A DNA stretch of 61,033 nucleotides from positions 1 to 61,033 of the forward strand of contig NZ_QWLJ01000025.1 in NCBI RefSeq assembly GCF_009917385.1, written 5' to 3'. The position numbers and the translations under genes were made by a program. Positions within the stretch are counted from its first letter, which is position 1. The number at the start of each line of letters is the position of its first letter. The DNA comes from Roseburia sp. 1XD42-34. Its GTDB lineage: Bacteria > Bacillota > Bacilli > Bacillales > Amphibacillaceae. This document shows positions 1-9,250 of this stretch, one piece after another. The notes beneath the pieces were generated by a model. That model made no database searches, was not told the origin of the DNA, and was given only the letters and a program-made list of their open reading frames with translations.

Positions 1-87
1 GGTGCCCCTCAAAAAAAATCAATGATGAAGGGCTTAGCTTCGTATTGCCTTTAGCCAAGGGTATTTTCATACAAAAGTATAAATGTA

Positions 88-509
88 GGCGCTTGGAGAT
101 AACGAAATAACAGAAGTCACGTCCCGCGCATGAGCCCAGCAACGATGCGACTTTAGGAATGCGCCCTACGATAAGTCATCATTGGTTCGCAAAGAGGAAT
201 GCCGACTAAAAACGGGCTTGCCGCTCAGGCGTCGACATCCCCCTGTTTTTAGTGGCATAATTCCTTTATCCCGTAAAAAGGCTTGTAGACTCCCACGGTC
301 TTAGAATGAAAGATGTGAGCGGAACAAGTCGAAGTGGAAGGGAACAGCACCTAAATCCCCTATTTCGTAAGAGGCCTTTAGGTCATACCCTGGCAGTACT
401 AACCATCAACGGGGAAGGAAGAAAATCCCGCTGAGGGAAGGTTCCCTTTATCATTCGTTGATTCGTTCCAGTCGCTACGTTGCTAAACGGGCGCCTGCGA
501 TTTTGTTCA
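88..509. repeat. Composite interspersed repeat A (copy A1) carrying repeat B
   Basis: Element A has imperfect inverted ends: GCGCCCAGCAACGATGCGAC-like on one side (here as GAGCCCAGCAACGATGCGAC near 131-150) and GTCGCTACGTTGCTAAACGGGCGC on the other (near 471-493). Inside is a hairpin in which CTAAAAAC..GGG pairs with CCC..GTTTTTAG around a GTCGACGCC-type loop (about 204-252). The same sequence recurs near 4041, 8831, 11816, 16100 and 20260. This copy contains a complete repeat B. No protein is recognisable in it. Ends are approximate. Confidence 0.8.
265..452 (+). repeat. Repeat B, copy 1, nested inside A1
   Basis: Begins and ends with TTTATC (265-270 and 447-452), as expected if B inserted at a TTTATC/GATAAA site. 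It shows the three-hairpin layout of the family: a stem from GACTCCCAC and GTGGAAG, a stem from CACCTAAA and TTTAGGT, and a stem from ATCAACGGGG and CCCGCTGA. Element A copies at 4041 and 16100 lack this insert. Confidence 0.8.
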
Positions 510-630
510 CTTCTAGTATAAAAGTAACAAATCGTTGTTAATTCTGTATAAAAGTGGCGTAAATTATTTGTAAATATACGCAAATATACGCCAAGAAGAA
601 GCTTTTCAAAAAGGTATTAAACTGAGACAA

Positions 631-676
631 GCCACATGGATTAATTTAATAATTTGAATGCCATGTGGCCTCTTTT
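631..676 (+). terminator. Hairpin with T-rich tail
   Basis: GCCACATGG at 631-639 pairs exactly with CCATGTGGC at 661-669, followed by CTCTTTT. It reads as a rho-independent terminator on the plus strand, but no plus-strand gene is seen upstream in the window. For the minus-strand hsp20 gene it has no U-tract, so its use is unclear. Confidence 0.5.
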
Positions 677-732
677 AATAGGGGAGATTAACTTATACAT
701 CTAATTGAAACACCATCGGGTATAGCAGTTGA

Positions 733-1152
733 TTACGAATCTGTTGTATCATGTATGTCAATAAATTTTCTACTGGAATTATTTTTGGGAACAATGACTT
801 GCAAAACGCCATTGTCTAATTTCGCTTTTGTTTCTTTTTCAGATATAGCAAATGGAAGCGTAATGGTTTTTTCTGCTTTGCGATTGTAAGTGTCGTTATC
901 AGTGTAAGAGTGATCTTCGGCGGTAATTCGTAATTGATTACCGAATATTTCCAGTTGAATTTGATCCCGTTTAAAACCAGGTAATTCGGCTTCTACAATT
1001 ACGTTAGCTTCTGTTTCACGTGTACGAACGTTCAATGGCCGCTTAATTAACGCATTGAAATTTTTGGCGGATTCGTTAAAGAAAGCGTCCATTTGCTCCA
1101 TAATACCTTGAAAAGGTCCGCGTTCTCCTCTTTTCCATCGGTTATGATCCAT
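733..1152 (-). CDS. Small heat-shock protein, Hsp20/alpha-crystallin family
   Basis: A 139-residue ATP-independent holdase-type chaperone by family. Family members bind unfolding proteins as oligomers in the cytoplasm. The alpha-crystallin domain spans about residues 43-130, with the typical ELPGF motif at its start and GVLQVIVPK near its end; the N-terminal arm has the MDAFF-type hydrophobic stretch. I chose the start at MDHNRWKRG (1152) because AGGTG lies just upstream and the family begins here; an open frame continues 39 codons further up but looks non-coding. The gene stands alone, divergent from the transporter at 1603. Confidence 0.9.
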   Translation of the reverse strand: MDHNRWKRGERGPFQGIMEQMDAFFNESAKNFNALIKRPLNVRTRETEANVIVEAELPGFKRDQIQLEIFGNQLRITAEDHSYTDNDTYNRKAEKTITLPFAISEKETKAKLDNGVLQVIVPKNNSSRKFIDIHDTTDS

Positions 1153-1602
1153 TAGATGCACCTCTTTCTGCATATTTATTATTACTATATGCTGTGCTGT
1201 TCCAATCGTTTTGGGCGGGCGCATAAAAATAGTGAATTCACTTAAATTAAATGCTACGTATAGCGGCAAATGCTTGAACTAGATCGTAAAATCTTTACTA
1301 ATGTACGCTTGGTATTTACATTCTACACTTCATGGTAACAACCATAATTTTCATGTTGTTTCTATTTGTATTACCTCTAAAAAATACTTTGTTGCTAAAA
1401 TTTTTAAGAAATATTTAATTGTTTTTATGCAATATATTGGAAGCGTTACCTTAGTTAATCTATAAGTAATTATGACTAATCAAAAAATTATATATTAGAT
1501 TAAAATAGTCTAAAGAAACGTTAATTATCAAAAAAAACAGCATAGACAAAAAATAATCCTAGTGATATATTAGTTATTATTCTTTTTAGGAGGGGATTCC
1601 CT
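1153..1602. other. 450-bp divergent intergenic region
   Basis: Lies between hsp20 (minus) and the transporter (plus), so it should hold both promoters. It is strongly AT-rich. An AGGAGGGG ribosome binding site precedes the TTG start at 1603. I see no riboswitch, no CtsR or CIRCE-type operator and no gene. Confidence 0.5.
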
Positions 1603-2773
1603 TTGTTAACTAATCCACTAATCGCTACTGTACTTATTTTTGCTTTAATTGCACTGGGAGAATGGCTCTCCATTATTTCGAGAGCAAGAATTCCTATGTT
1701 GCTTACTGCAATGACAGGATATCTTGTCCTGGTATGGACAGGTATATTTCCGGGAAATATTTTGGAAAAATCACAATTTGCAGCTTTAGGAGCAATTTTA
1801 ATTGGTCCAGCAATCGTTCATATGGGAACGCTGATTCCTTTATCTTTATTAAGGAGCCAAATAAAAGCCGTCTTTATTGCATTAAGTGGTATAATCATGT
1901 CAAGTGCGGTTATCTTGATTGTTGTTTCCCTTATTTTTGACTATGCGACTGCTGTTGCCGGCGTAGGACCGCTTAGTGGAGGAAATTATTGCATTAATTA
2001 TTACTTCTGAAGAACTTGCAGCGATTGGCAAATCTAGCCTTGTTGTTATTCCTGCATTGGTTGTTGCTTTTCAAGGTGTACTAGGCATGCCGCTAGCACT
2101 AAACTTTATGCGCAAGTACGCATTAAAGCTTCAGAAACAAATGGATGCAAATTCATTTGTCCCTATGGATGCAGGTATGATGTATCCACAAGGAGCGAGC
2201 AAGACAGATAAAATAAATCCATTAAAGCAAAGTTTAACATTGAAGCTGTTTTACGTGTTTGTGGGTGCAGCAATTGGTGTTGCTCTTGGCGAAGTAACAC
2301 CGATTCATTATAGCTTATGGTGTTTGGCAATCGGCATTATTGGTTTAAAACTAGGGCTATTGGAAAGCAAATCTTTGGAACAGGCAAATTCATTTTCTAT
2401 AACGATGGTTGCCATTATATTTGTAGTTATTGGAACAATGGCAGGTGTAACGCCCCAAGAGGTTGTACAAAATCTACCTAGCATTTTAATCATTTTAATT
2501 TTAGGAACATTCGCAATCTCCCTTGGTGGATATGTCATGTCAAAGCTAGTGAAATGGGATCCTCTAAAAGGAATGCCTGTTGCTTTAACAGCGTTATTTG
2601 GATTCCCGGCAGACTACATTTTATGTGAAGAAGTTAGTCGCAGTATCGCTAGAAATAAACAAGAAGAAAAAATTATTTTTAATGAATTGCTTGCACCAAT
2701 GCTAATTGGCGGTTTTACTACTGTTACGATAGCATCTGTAATTCTTGCAGGGATTCTAGTAAAAACATTGTAA
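1603..2773 (+). pseudogene. Multipass membrane transporter, frameshifted
   Basis: Two overlapping frames together make one hydrophobic protein of about 390 residues. The first frame (1603-2010) runs to ..GPLSGG and then into eight unrelated codons and a stop. The second frame begins at about 1976 and continues the same helix as IIALIITSEELAAIG. Removing one A from the AAA run at 1983-1985 joins them without a break. The second frame could only start at a GTG without a ribosome binding site, so I do not believe in two genes. The protein has about 10 predicted membrane segments and resembles ion-coupled solute carriers in general; I cannot name the family. It ends 15 bp before the amidohydrolase, so the pair probably forms an operon for uptake and hydrolysis of one substrate. 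Gene decay or a sequencing error are both possible. Confidence 0.75.
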
Positions 2774-2788
2774 AAGGGGGAAGGAAAA

Positions 2789-4033
2789 TTGGTGAAAAAG
2801 CTAATAAAAAACGGAATTATTGTTGATGGTAATGGTGGAGAACCAATAAATGATGGAATTGTTGTAATCGAAAACGAAAAAATTACCTATGTTGGAAACA
2901 AAAAAGAATACCAATTGGATGGGTCGGAAACTGTAATCGACGCACAAGGAGGGACCATCTTACCTGGTTTTATTGATACGCATGTACACATGATGTTTGA
3001 GTATTCCCCGATTGCGAAGCGGTTAGAGACGCCATTTTCATTTATGTATTACCAAGCAGCAAACTATTTAAAAGCAACATTATACGCTGGCGTAACTTCT
3101 GTTCGTGACGCTTTAGGTGCTGACCTAGGTGTGAAAAAAGCTATTGAAGTTGGGCTTATATCAGGACCGAGGATGCAATTAAGTATTAATGCATTGACAA
3201 TCACTGGAGGTCACGGTGATGGTTATACAGTATCAGGGAATACAGTAGATTTATTAGCTTCTGATTATCCAGGAATGCCAAATGGTAAATGTGACGGGGT
3301 AGAAGAGGTGCGCAAAAAAACAAGAGAAATGTTGCGTGCTGGTGCCGAAGTCATCAAAGTTCATGCGACTGGTGGCGTATTAAGTGCAACAGACCACCCT
3401 GAATTTACGCAATTTTCATTAGAAGAGCTGAAGGTAATTGTAGAAGAGGCCCACTTTCGTAAAGGCGTTAAGGTGATGGCACATGCGCAAGGAGCTGAAG
3501 GTATCAAGAACGCGATAAAAGCAGGTGTTCACTCTATTGAACATGGGATTTTTATCGATGATGAAGCAATTGAACTCATGCTAGAGAATGGAACGTATCT
3601 CGTTCCCACGTTATTAGCTCCAGTAGCTGTATTAGAGACAGCAAAAGAAGTAGGTATGCCAGATTCGGCGGTTGCAAAATCAAAAGAAGTGATTGAGCAA
3701 CACCATGCAAGTATTGCGAAGGCGCATCAAGCAGGCGTAAAAATAGCCATGGGAACAGACGCTGGAGTTATGAAGCATGGAACCAATTTGCGGGAGTTAG
3801 GATTAATGAGGAATGCTGGAATGAGCTCCATGGAGACAATCGTTGCCTCTACGAAAACAGCAGCGGAATGCTTAGGCTGGGACGAACAGGTAGGAACCTT
3901 AGAAACTGGTAAACTAGCGGATATTATTGTTGTAAATGGAAATCCATTAGAGGATGTGGATTCGTTAGCAAATAATGATGCAATTCAAGTTGTTATCAAG
4001 CATGGGCAAATCGAAAAAAATATATTGAGCTAA
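2789..4033 (+). CDS. Metal-dependent amidohydrolase (imidazolonepropionase/prolidase-like)
   Basis: A 414-residue enzyme of the amidohydrolase superfamily. The first metal motif is THVH (His65 and His67); Lys190 in IKVHATGG is placed as the bridging carboxylated lysine; then come MAHAQG and IEHG histidines, and Asp324 in GTDAG. Such enzymes hydrolyse cyclic amides or Xaa-Pro/Xaa-Arg-type dipeptides, but the substrate cannot be read from sequence. AAGGGGG sits before a TTG (2789) or GTG (2792) start. It follows the broken transporter by 15 bp and is probably cotranscribed. Repeat A begins 7 bp after its stop codon. Confidence 0.88.
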   Translation: MVKKLIKNGIIVDGNGGEPINDGIVVIENEKITYVGNKKEYQLDGSETVIDAQGGTILPGFIDTHVHMMFEYSPIAKRLETPFSFMYYQAANYLKATLYAGVTSVRDALGADLGVKKAIEVGLISGPRMQLSINALTITGGHGDGYTVSGNTVDLLASDYPGMPNGKCDGVEEVRKKTREMLRAGAEVIKVHATGGVLSATDHPEFTQFSLEELKVIVEEAHFRKGVKVMAHAQGAEGIKNAIKAGVHSIEHGIFIDDEAIELMLENGTYLVPTLLAPVAVLETAKEVGMPDSAVAKSKEVIEQHHASIAKAHQAGVKIAMGTDAGVMKHGTNLRELGLMRNAGMSSMETIVASTKTAAECLGWDEQVGTLETGKLADIIVVNGNPLEDVDSLANNDAIQVVIKHGQIEKNILS

Positions 4034-4040
4034 ATATGAA

Positions 4041-4275
4041 ACAAAGGCGCGGGGAGCCCGTTTAGCAACATAGCGAATGGAACGAATCACGGAGATAAAG
4101 GAATCAATCCACTAAAACAGGGGTATGCCGACGTCTGGGCGGGGAGCGGTTTTTAGTCGGCCTTCCTCTTAGCGACGAACCTGATAACTTATCGGAGGGC
4201 GCATTTCTAAACGCACATCGTTGCTGGGCTCATGTGCCGGACGTGAGGCTTCGGTTATTTCGCTATCCATAAGCC
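4041..4275. repeat. Repeat A, copy A2, without inserted B
   Basis: Begins ACAAAGGCGC, then GCCCGTTTAGCAACATAGCGA, and ends with ACATCGTTGCTGGGCTC..CGGTTATTTCGCTATCC. It contains a single GATAAAGG (near 4095) where copies A1, A3 and A6 carry repeat B, so it serves as the empty-site version. It starts 7 bp after the amidohydrolase stop. Confidence 0.8.
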
Positions 4276-4340
4276 TCTCATATTATACTTTCTTATCTTT
4301 TAAAAAAATAATCTACGTCAAAATTCCTCTCCAAAGGAGT

Positions 4341-4387
4341 AAACCGTATGAAATCGAAAAGTTGAAAATCATGATTTCATACGGTTT
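4341..4387. other. Perfect 15-bp inverted repeat
   Basis: AAACCGTATGAAATC (4341-4355) pairs exactly with 4373-4387 over a 17-nt loop. It touches the left end of repeat B copy 2. It could terminate read-through from the amidohydrolase or be the remnant of a mobile element end. There is no clear U-tract. Confidence 0.5.
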
Positions 4388-4549
4388 TATCTGTATATAA
4401 GGTGCGGTAAGGCTCCTGCTTCAGGAGTTAGATAATTTGTACTGTAAACAAGTCTAAGTAGGAGATAACAGCACCTAAATGGATTCGTTTCTCAATCAAT
4501 CAGCGGGGGGATGAATGAGAGTCTCCACTGATTGAACATTCACTTTATC
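4386..4549 (+). repeat. Repeat B, copy 2
   Basis: Bounded by TTTATC at 4386-4391 and 4544-4549. The first hairpin is CTCCTGCTT with AAGTAGGAG; the third is TCAATCAGCGGGG with CTCCACTGATTGA. The middle hairpin is largely deleted. It lies in the upstream region of ectA. Confidence 0.8.
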
Positions 4550-4704
4550 ATGCTTACATATATGAATATGAATGATCGTAATGCAATAATTGTCGAATAT
4601 GAGGGAATATTGTTCGATACTTCACCGAATTTCGTTAACTATACTATTATTTAGAATTTTTCGTAGCTATCCTTTAAGGATAGACCTTTCTACAGCTGTG
4701 AGGG

Positions 4705-5364
4705 ATGCTGATCCCATTTAATCGGGCTATATCACATTTAAACCCTTTTGACGGTGTCGTCCATTTATTTATAAGCTTATATAGAAATCTATTTTTAAAG
4801 GAAGGGAGAAGTGAAAGCATCCAAACAACCATTCGTACGACGTCCATTAATCGGAAAGTAGAAGAGCAAACACTTACATTTCGTATGCCTACAAAAAATG
4901 ACGGCGCAGCAGTGTGGGAATTAATTCATCAAATTGACAACCTGGATTTGAATTCTTCTTATAGTTATCTCTTATGGTGTGATATGTTTTCTGAAACATC
5001 CATCGTTGTAGAGGAGGAAGGGGAGGTCGTTGGGTTTATATCCGGGTTTATCCATCCGAATAAACCGAATACATTATTTATCTGGCAAGTAGCGGTAGAT
5101 GGGGCGCAGCGCGGAAGAGGTATCGGCACACGTATGCTATTGCAATTGTTAAATCGCAAGCGAATAGCACAGGTTCAATTTATAGAAGCTACAGTAGCGC
5201 CATCTAATTTGCCTTCACAGTATTTATTTTTAGGCTTGGCTAAAAAGCTAGACACCGAGTGCGTTGTTGGCAATTATTATACTTCGGTCGATTTTCCAAG
5301 AACAGGACATGAAGACGAACAATTGTATAAAATTGGTCCTATTAGAAGGACAAATAATAAATAA
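4705..5364 (+). CDS. ectA: L-2,4-diaminobutyrate N-gamma-acetyltransferase
   Basis: Second step of ectoine synthesis: acetyl-CoA plus diaminobutyrate gives N-gamma-acetyldiaminobutyrate. The GNAT acetyl-CoA loop reads QRGRGIGTRML near residues 133-144, and the EctA hallmarks DLNSSYSYLLWC and the NLPSQYLF region are present. At 219 residues it is longer than most EctA proteins (about 170-190) because of about 45 N-terminal residues that look non-conserved. The ATG at 4705 has GTGAGGG just upstream and no better in-frame start is visible, so the extension is uncertain. First gene of ectABC, 12 bp before ectB. Confidence 0.93.
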   Translation: MLIPFNRAISHLNPFDGVVHLFISLYRNLFLKEGRSESIQTTIRTTSINRKVEEQTLTFRMPTKNDGAAVWELIHQIDNLDLNSSYSYLLWCDMFSETSIVVEEEGEVVGFISGFIHPNKPNTLFIWQVAVDGAQRGRGIGTRMLLQLLNRKRIAQVQFIEATVAPSNLPSQYLFLGLAKKLDTECVVGNYYTSVDFPRTGHEDEQLYKIGPIRRTNNK

Positions 5365-5376
5365 AAGGATGATTTG

Positions 5377-6666
5377 GTGACTACAACAGTAGTGAAAAAT
5401 AATCGGATGCAAACATTTGAAGAATTAGAATCTGCAGTTAGAAGCTATAGCAGAGGCTGGCCAACTATTTTTGAAAAAGCGAAAGGCTATAAGCTTTGGG
5501 ATATAGAAGGAAATATGTATATTGATTTTTTTGCAGGCGCAGGTGCGCTAAATTACGGTCACAATCATGACACCATGCAGAAAAAACTGATCGCTTATAT
5601 TCAAGATGACCATATTATTCATAGTTTGGATATGGGTACAACACCGCGAAAAACCTTTTTAGAAACATTTCATAACACCATTCTTAAACCTCGTAACTTA
5701 GATTACAAAGTTATGTTTCCTGGACCAACTGGAACGAATACAGTAGAAAGTGCATTAAAAATTGCCAGAAAAGTAACTGGACGTAATACAGTGATTAGCT
5801 TTACAAATGCTTTTCATGGTATGACAATTGGATCCTTATCCGTTACTGGTAACTCGTTTAAACGCCATGGCGCTGGCGTTCCACTCCATCATAGCGTATC
5901 GATGCCGTATGATGCATATGTGAATGATCAGGATTCAATTGCTTATTTAGAGCGGTTCCTAGAAGACAGCGGCAGTGGTGTAGCCTTACCTGCTGCCATT
6001 ATTCTTGAAACAGTACAAGGAGAAGGCGGTATTAATGCGGCCAGTATAGAGTGGCTACAAAAGATTGCCTCCATTTGTGAGCGTTGGGATATTTTGTTGA
6101 TTATCGACGATGTTCAGGCTGGATGCGGCAGAACAGGTACATTTTTCAGCTTTGAACCAGCTGGTATAGCACCGGATATTGTCTGTTTGTCTAAATCAAT
6201 TGGGGGCATCGGTCTTCCAATGGCGATTACATTAATCAAGCCAGAATATGATCAGTGGGGTCCTGGTGAGCATAATGGGACATTCCGTGGAAATAACTTA
6301 GCTTTTATTGCAGCTACAGAAGCCTTAACAGCGTTTTGGCAGGATAATACATTTTCAAAATCTATTATTCAAAAAAGTAAACTGGTTAGACAGTGTATCG
6401 ATCGTATCATCGATAAATTCCCATCGTTGCAGGGAGAAGCTCGAGGAAGGGGGCTTATGCAAGGAATTGTGATTCCAGAGCCTAATTATGCTTCAGAAAT
6501 TTGTAAGGCAGCATTTGAGATCGGTCTAATTGTCGAGACCTCTGGTCCAAACGATGAAGTTGTCAAATTCTTACCGCCTTTAATTATTGATAAAGAGGGA
6601 ATTAACCAAGGGTTTGATATTTTAGAAGAAAGTATTAAGCATGTAGTAAAAAATAATAATCGATAG
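5377..6666 (+). CDS. ectB: Diaminobutyrate--2-oxoglutarate transaminase
   Basis: PLP-dependent class III aminotransferase that makes L-2,4-diaminobutyrate from aspartate semialdehyde and glutamate, the first committed step to ectoine. The PLP lysine sits in CLSKSIGG (about residue 273), with [13 protein letters not shown] before it and the small-domain motif [12 protein letters not shown] after. About 429 residues, normal for EctB. I chose the GTG at 5377 behind AAAAGGATG; TTG at 5374 and ATG at 5407 (MQTFEELES) are alternatives. Middle gene of the operon, 19 bp before ectC. Confidence 0.95.
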   Translation: MTTTVVKNNRMQTFEELESAVRSYSRGWPTIFEKAKGYKLWDIEGNMYIDFFAGAGALNYGHNHDTMQKKLIAYIQDDHIIHSLDMGTTPRKTFLETFHNTILKPRNLDYKVMFPGPTGTNTVESALKIARKVTGRNTVISFTNAFHGMTIGSLSVTGNSFKRHGAGVPLHHSVSMPYDAYVNDQDSIAYLERFLEDSGSGVALPAAIILETVQGEGGINAASIEWLQKIASICERWDILLIIDDVQAGCGRTGTFFSFEPAGIAPDIVCLSKSIGGIGLPMAITLIKPEYDQWGPGEHNGTFRGNNLAFIAATEALTAFWQDNTFSKSIIQKSKLVRQCIDRIIDKFPSLQGEARGRGLMQGIVIPEPNYASEICKAAFEIGLIVETSGPNDEVVKFLPPLIIDKEGINQGFDILEESIKHVVKNNNR

Positions 6667-6685
6667 ACAAAGGAGAGATATACCA

Positions 6686-7072
6686 ATGATTGTAAAATCG
6701 CTTGACGACATTATAGGTACAGACAATGAAACATCCAGTGATAATTGGACGAGTCGTCGATTTATCATGAAAAAGGACAATGTAGGCTTTAGTTTAAATG
6801 ATACGCTTATTAAAGCAGGAACGACCAATTTCTTCTGGTATAAAAATCATATTGAGGCTGTTTATTGTATTGAAGGAGAAGGGGAAATTGAAAAACTCGA
6901 AACAGGTGAAATATATAAACTAAAGGCTGGAACGATGTATCTACTAAATGAACATGATAAACACGAACTTCGTGCGAAAACACAGATGCGGATGGTTTGC
7001 GTTTTCAATCCTCCTTTGGTGGGGACAGAAACACATACAGAAGAAGGTTATTATCCGTTATTAACTGAATAA
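6686..7072 (+). CDS. ectC: L-ectoine synthase
   Basis: A 128-residue single-domain cupin that dehydrates N-gamma-acetyldiaminobutyrate to the ring compound ectoine, a compatible solute against salt stress. Recognised by MIVKSLDDIIGT at the start, the HIEAVYCIEGEGEIE metal-binding strand (Glu and the Tyr/His set), and LNEHDKHELRA. Normal length. A good ribosome binding site (AAAGGAGAG) precedes the ATG. No ectD hydroxylase or ectR regulator is next to it. It ends the operon at a clear terminator. Confidence 0.96.
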   Translation: MIVKSLDDIIGTDNETSSDNWTSRRFIMKKDNVGFSLNDTLIKAGTTNFFWYKNHIEAVYCIEGEGEIEKLETGEIYKLKAGTMYLLNEHDKHELRAKTQMRMVCVFNPPLVGTETHTEEGYYPLLTE

Positions 7073-7084
7073 CAAAATGGTATA

Positions 7085-7112
7085 GGAGTTGCACGTCAGC
7101 AGCTCCCTTTTT
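7085..7112 (+). terminator. Rho-independent terminator of ectABC
   Basis: GGAGTTGC (7085-7092) pairs with GCAGCTCC (7099-7106), one G-U pair, followed by CTTTTT. It lies 12 bp after the ectC stop. Confidence 0.85.
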
Positions 7113-7578
7113 CATTATGCTAATGTTCGTGTGCCAATAGAAAACCTGTAATGATATAAAGCTTATTGAAATTTATTAACTAAGGATGTAGCCAAGATTT
7201 ATTGAGAATCCTTTATATGGAGCGTGTGTAGTAGAAGATGAATCTTGAATCAACAGTAAGTCTGTTCAAAGGTTAAAGGACGTTCATCGAGGAGGAACAA
7301 GCTAGTTCGTAAATCCTACATGGAACGTTAATTGTTAGGAGCATTCGATGGGAGTACTGCTTCTTATAAAAAACTTGGTGAGAGTCGATGGAGTTTTAAA
7401 TAGAAGCAAAAATAAGGGTACAAGAGGTATTCCAAATGTTCATTTAGTTTAACCTCCTTTACCACGTACGAGGATAAAGGATGGCAGATTGTTTCCATTT
7501 TCACCTGAATTATTATAAGTCAATGTTTAACAAAATGTAAGAGAATGATTGAAAATGTAAAAATATGAAGCAATCCAT
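7113..7578. other. 466-bp intergenic region, no gene recognised
   Basis: Between ectC (plus) and the SMR pair (minus), so the two units converge here. Short open frames on both strands show no recognisable protein and no good ribosome binding site except chance AGGAGG near 7290. I see neither repeat A nor repeat B in it. Confidence 0.4.
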
Positions 7579-7926
7579 TTAACTGGCAGATTGTGAAACA
7601 TTTTCTTGCTTTGGGGCAATATTTAATAAAATTACACCACCAATTATCGCTACTAGTCCTAGCGCTGTTAAATAACTAAAAGGTTCTTCCCAAAGGACAA
7701 TACCGATTAAAGCGGTCAGTGCCGTTCCAACTCCTGACCAGATAGCGTAAGCTAAACTTAAGGGAATCGTTTTTAAGCTTAACGACAAGAAATAAAATGC
7801 GAAACCAAAGCCAATGATAAAACTTATTGTTGGTAATAGATTACTAAACCCGTTGGATAGCTTCATCATCGTAGTCCCAAAAACTTCCAAAATGATCGCT
7901 ATTATTAAATGCATATATCCTTTCAT
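7579..7926 (-). CDS. Small multidrug resistance (SMR) efflux subunit
   Basis: A 115-residue four-helix membrane protein that, by family, exports cationic compounds such as quaternary amines or guanidinium in exchange for protons. The essential glutamate of helix 1 is Glu14 in ILEVFGTTMMK; helix 3 has the LAYAIWSGVGTALTALIG signature. It lies 16 bp downstream of a second SMR gene and a TetR gene, the arrangement of B. subtilis yvdT-yvdS-yvdR. Paired SMR genes usually make heterodimers with opposite topology. Its C-terminal tail is longer and polar compared with its partner. Confidence 0.9.
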   Translation of the reverse strand: MKGYMHLIIAIILEVFGTTMMKLSNGFSNLLPTISFIIGFGFAFYFLSLSLKTIPLSLAYAIWSGVGTALTALIGIVLWEEPFSYLTALGLVAIIGGVILLNIAPKQENVSQSAS

Positions 7927-7942
7927 CAGTCATTCCTCCTCA

Positions 7943-8266
7943 TTATGTCCCATTCGATATTCTTAAAGCAACCACTCCGCCAATTATAAGGATAAGTCCG
8001 ATAATTTTTTGAATGTGAGCTCGTTCTTTAAATAGAACCATTCCTACAACTGCAGTTAACGCCGTTCCAACCCCTGACCAGATAGCATAAGCGGTACTTA
8101 ATGGTATTTTTGTTAACGTTAAAGACAACAAATAAAAAGCCATTCCCATGCCTAACACAACACCTAGGGAAGGAAAAAGTCGTTTAAAACCATGCGACAC
8201 TTTTAACATAGTACTTCCAAACACTTCACTCACAATTGCAAACATCAAAAGGATAAATGGATTCAT
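7943..8266 (-). CDS. SMR efflux subunit, partner of the downstream gene
   Basis: A 107-residue SMR protein with Glu14 in VSEVFGSTMLK and the same STAYAIWSGVGTALTAVVG helix-3 motif as its neighbour. It is first of the two SMR genes and starts 10 bp after the TetR gene, so all three should be one transcript. The substrate is unknown. Confidence 0.9.
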   Translation of the reverse strand: MNPFILLMFAIVSEVFGSTMLKVSHGFKRLFPSLGVVLGMGMAFYLLSLTLTKIPLSTAYAIWSGVGTALTAVVGMVLFKERAHIQKIIGLILIIGGVVALRISNGT

Positions 8267-8276
8267 TTTCTCCCTC

Positions 8277-8816
8277 CTATTTCGTCATTCTAAGTAATCT
8301 TTCAATTACTTTCTCTCGTAGATCTTGATCTAATGGAGCCATATTTAAAAGCTCCGAGTAATAGAGTCCATCAATTGCCAGCCGAATAATGCTTGCATCC
8401 ACAGGATCTAACCAATCTTGCTCTACTTGTTTCTGTATATGCTGATATCCCTCCGCCATTCCTTCTGTAATATGAGGATCAAGCATGGAAAGAGCCATAA
8501 TGCCAACATTAAGTTTAGCGTTTTGATCAAGATCCCACTTGGACACTTTAATGAGGGCCCTTGTCCATTTCCCTTTTTCGTCTCGGTCTTTAGCAACGTA
8601 ATCATGAAAATGCTGCGTATATTGTTCAAAAATATAGTCAGCTAATCCTTTTAGTAAAGCATCTTTATTAGGGAAATGATAAAGCAACCCACCTTTACTA
8701 ATTCCTGCGTAGCTTGCTACGGCATCCAATGTTAATGCATGAAAATCATGCTCTAAAACAAACGCTATACCGGATTTTAATATATGCTGCCGTTTCTTTT
8801 CAGCCTTCGATAACAT
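8277..8816 (-). CDS. TetR-family transcriptional regulator
   Basis: A 179-residue regulator: N-terminal TetR helix-turn-helix (ALTLDAVASYAGISKGGLLYHFPNKDALL, about residues 24-52) and a ligand-binding C-terminus. It is first in the operon with the SMR pair and presumably represses it until an effluxed compound binds (B. subtilis yvdT is the analogue). I start it at MLSKAEKK because GGAGGG lies 6 bp upstream. The frame stays open 32 codons further, but that part is repeat A, whose end falls directly against the ribosome binding site. Confidence 0.9.
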   Translation of the reverse strand: MLSKAEKKRQHILKSGIAFVLEHDFHALTLDAVASYAGISKGGLLYHFPNKDALLKGLADYIFEQYTQHFHDYVAKDRDEKGKWTRALIKVSKWDLDQNAKLNVGIMALSMLDPHITEGMAEGYQHIQKQVEQDWLDPVDASIIRLAIDGLYYSELLNMAPLDQDLREKVIERLLRMTK

Positions 8817-8830
8817 ATTTATCCCTCCAA

Positions 8831-9250
8831 GAACAAAGGCGCAGGACGCCCGTTTAGCAACGTAGCGACTGCGACTAGAACGAATCAACGAATGATAAAG
8901 GGAACCTTCCATCAGCGGGGTTTTCTTCCTCCCCCGTTGACGGTTAGTACCACCAGGGTATGACCTAAAGGCTTCTTACGAAATAGGGGATTTAGGTGCT
9001 GTTCCCTCCCACTTCGACTTTGTTCCGCTCACATCTTTCATTCTAAGACCGTGGGAGTCTACAACGCCTTTTTACGGGATAAAGGAATTATGCCACTAAA
9101 AACAGGGAGATGTCGACGCCTGAGCGGCAAGCCCGTTTTTAGTCGGCCCTTCCTCTTTGTGACGAACCGATGAGGTCTTATCGTAGGGCGCATTTCTAAA
9201 GTCGCATCGTTGCTGGTGATTTGAGCCGTATTTCGTTATCCGCAAGTACA
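8831..9250. repeat. Composite repeat A (copy A3, inverted relative to A1) carrying B
   Basis: Begins GAACAAAGGCGC and runs through CGCCCGTTTAGCAACGTAGCGA to GTCGCATCGTTGCTGG near 9200. Nearly the reverse complement of A1, including the nested B at the same place. It directly abuts the ribosome binding site of the TetR gene, so the regulator's promoter must lie inside or beyond the element. Confidence 0.8.
8894..9083 (-). repeat. Repeat B, copy 3, nested inside A3
   Basis: Flanked by GATAAA at 8894-8899 and 9078-9083. Reverse complement of copy 1, with all three hairpins recognisable. Confidence 0.8.

Noticed and set aside
383..583. 66-codon frame on the minus strand
   Set aside because: It lies across the ends of composite repeat A1; the same sequence recurs at 8831 and 20260 with other frames, so it is repeat, not a gene.
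7927..8276. Guanidine (ykkC-type) riboswitch before the SMR genes
   Set aside because: SMR pairs can be guanidine-controlled, but here the genes follow the TetR gene at 10 bp with no leader of sufficient length.
8817..8912. N-terminal extension of the TetR regulator
   Set aside because: The extension is translated repeat A; the consensus ribosome binding site GGAGGG supports the start at 8816.
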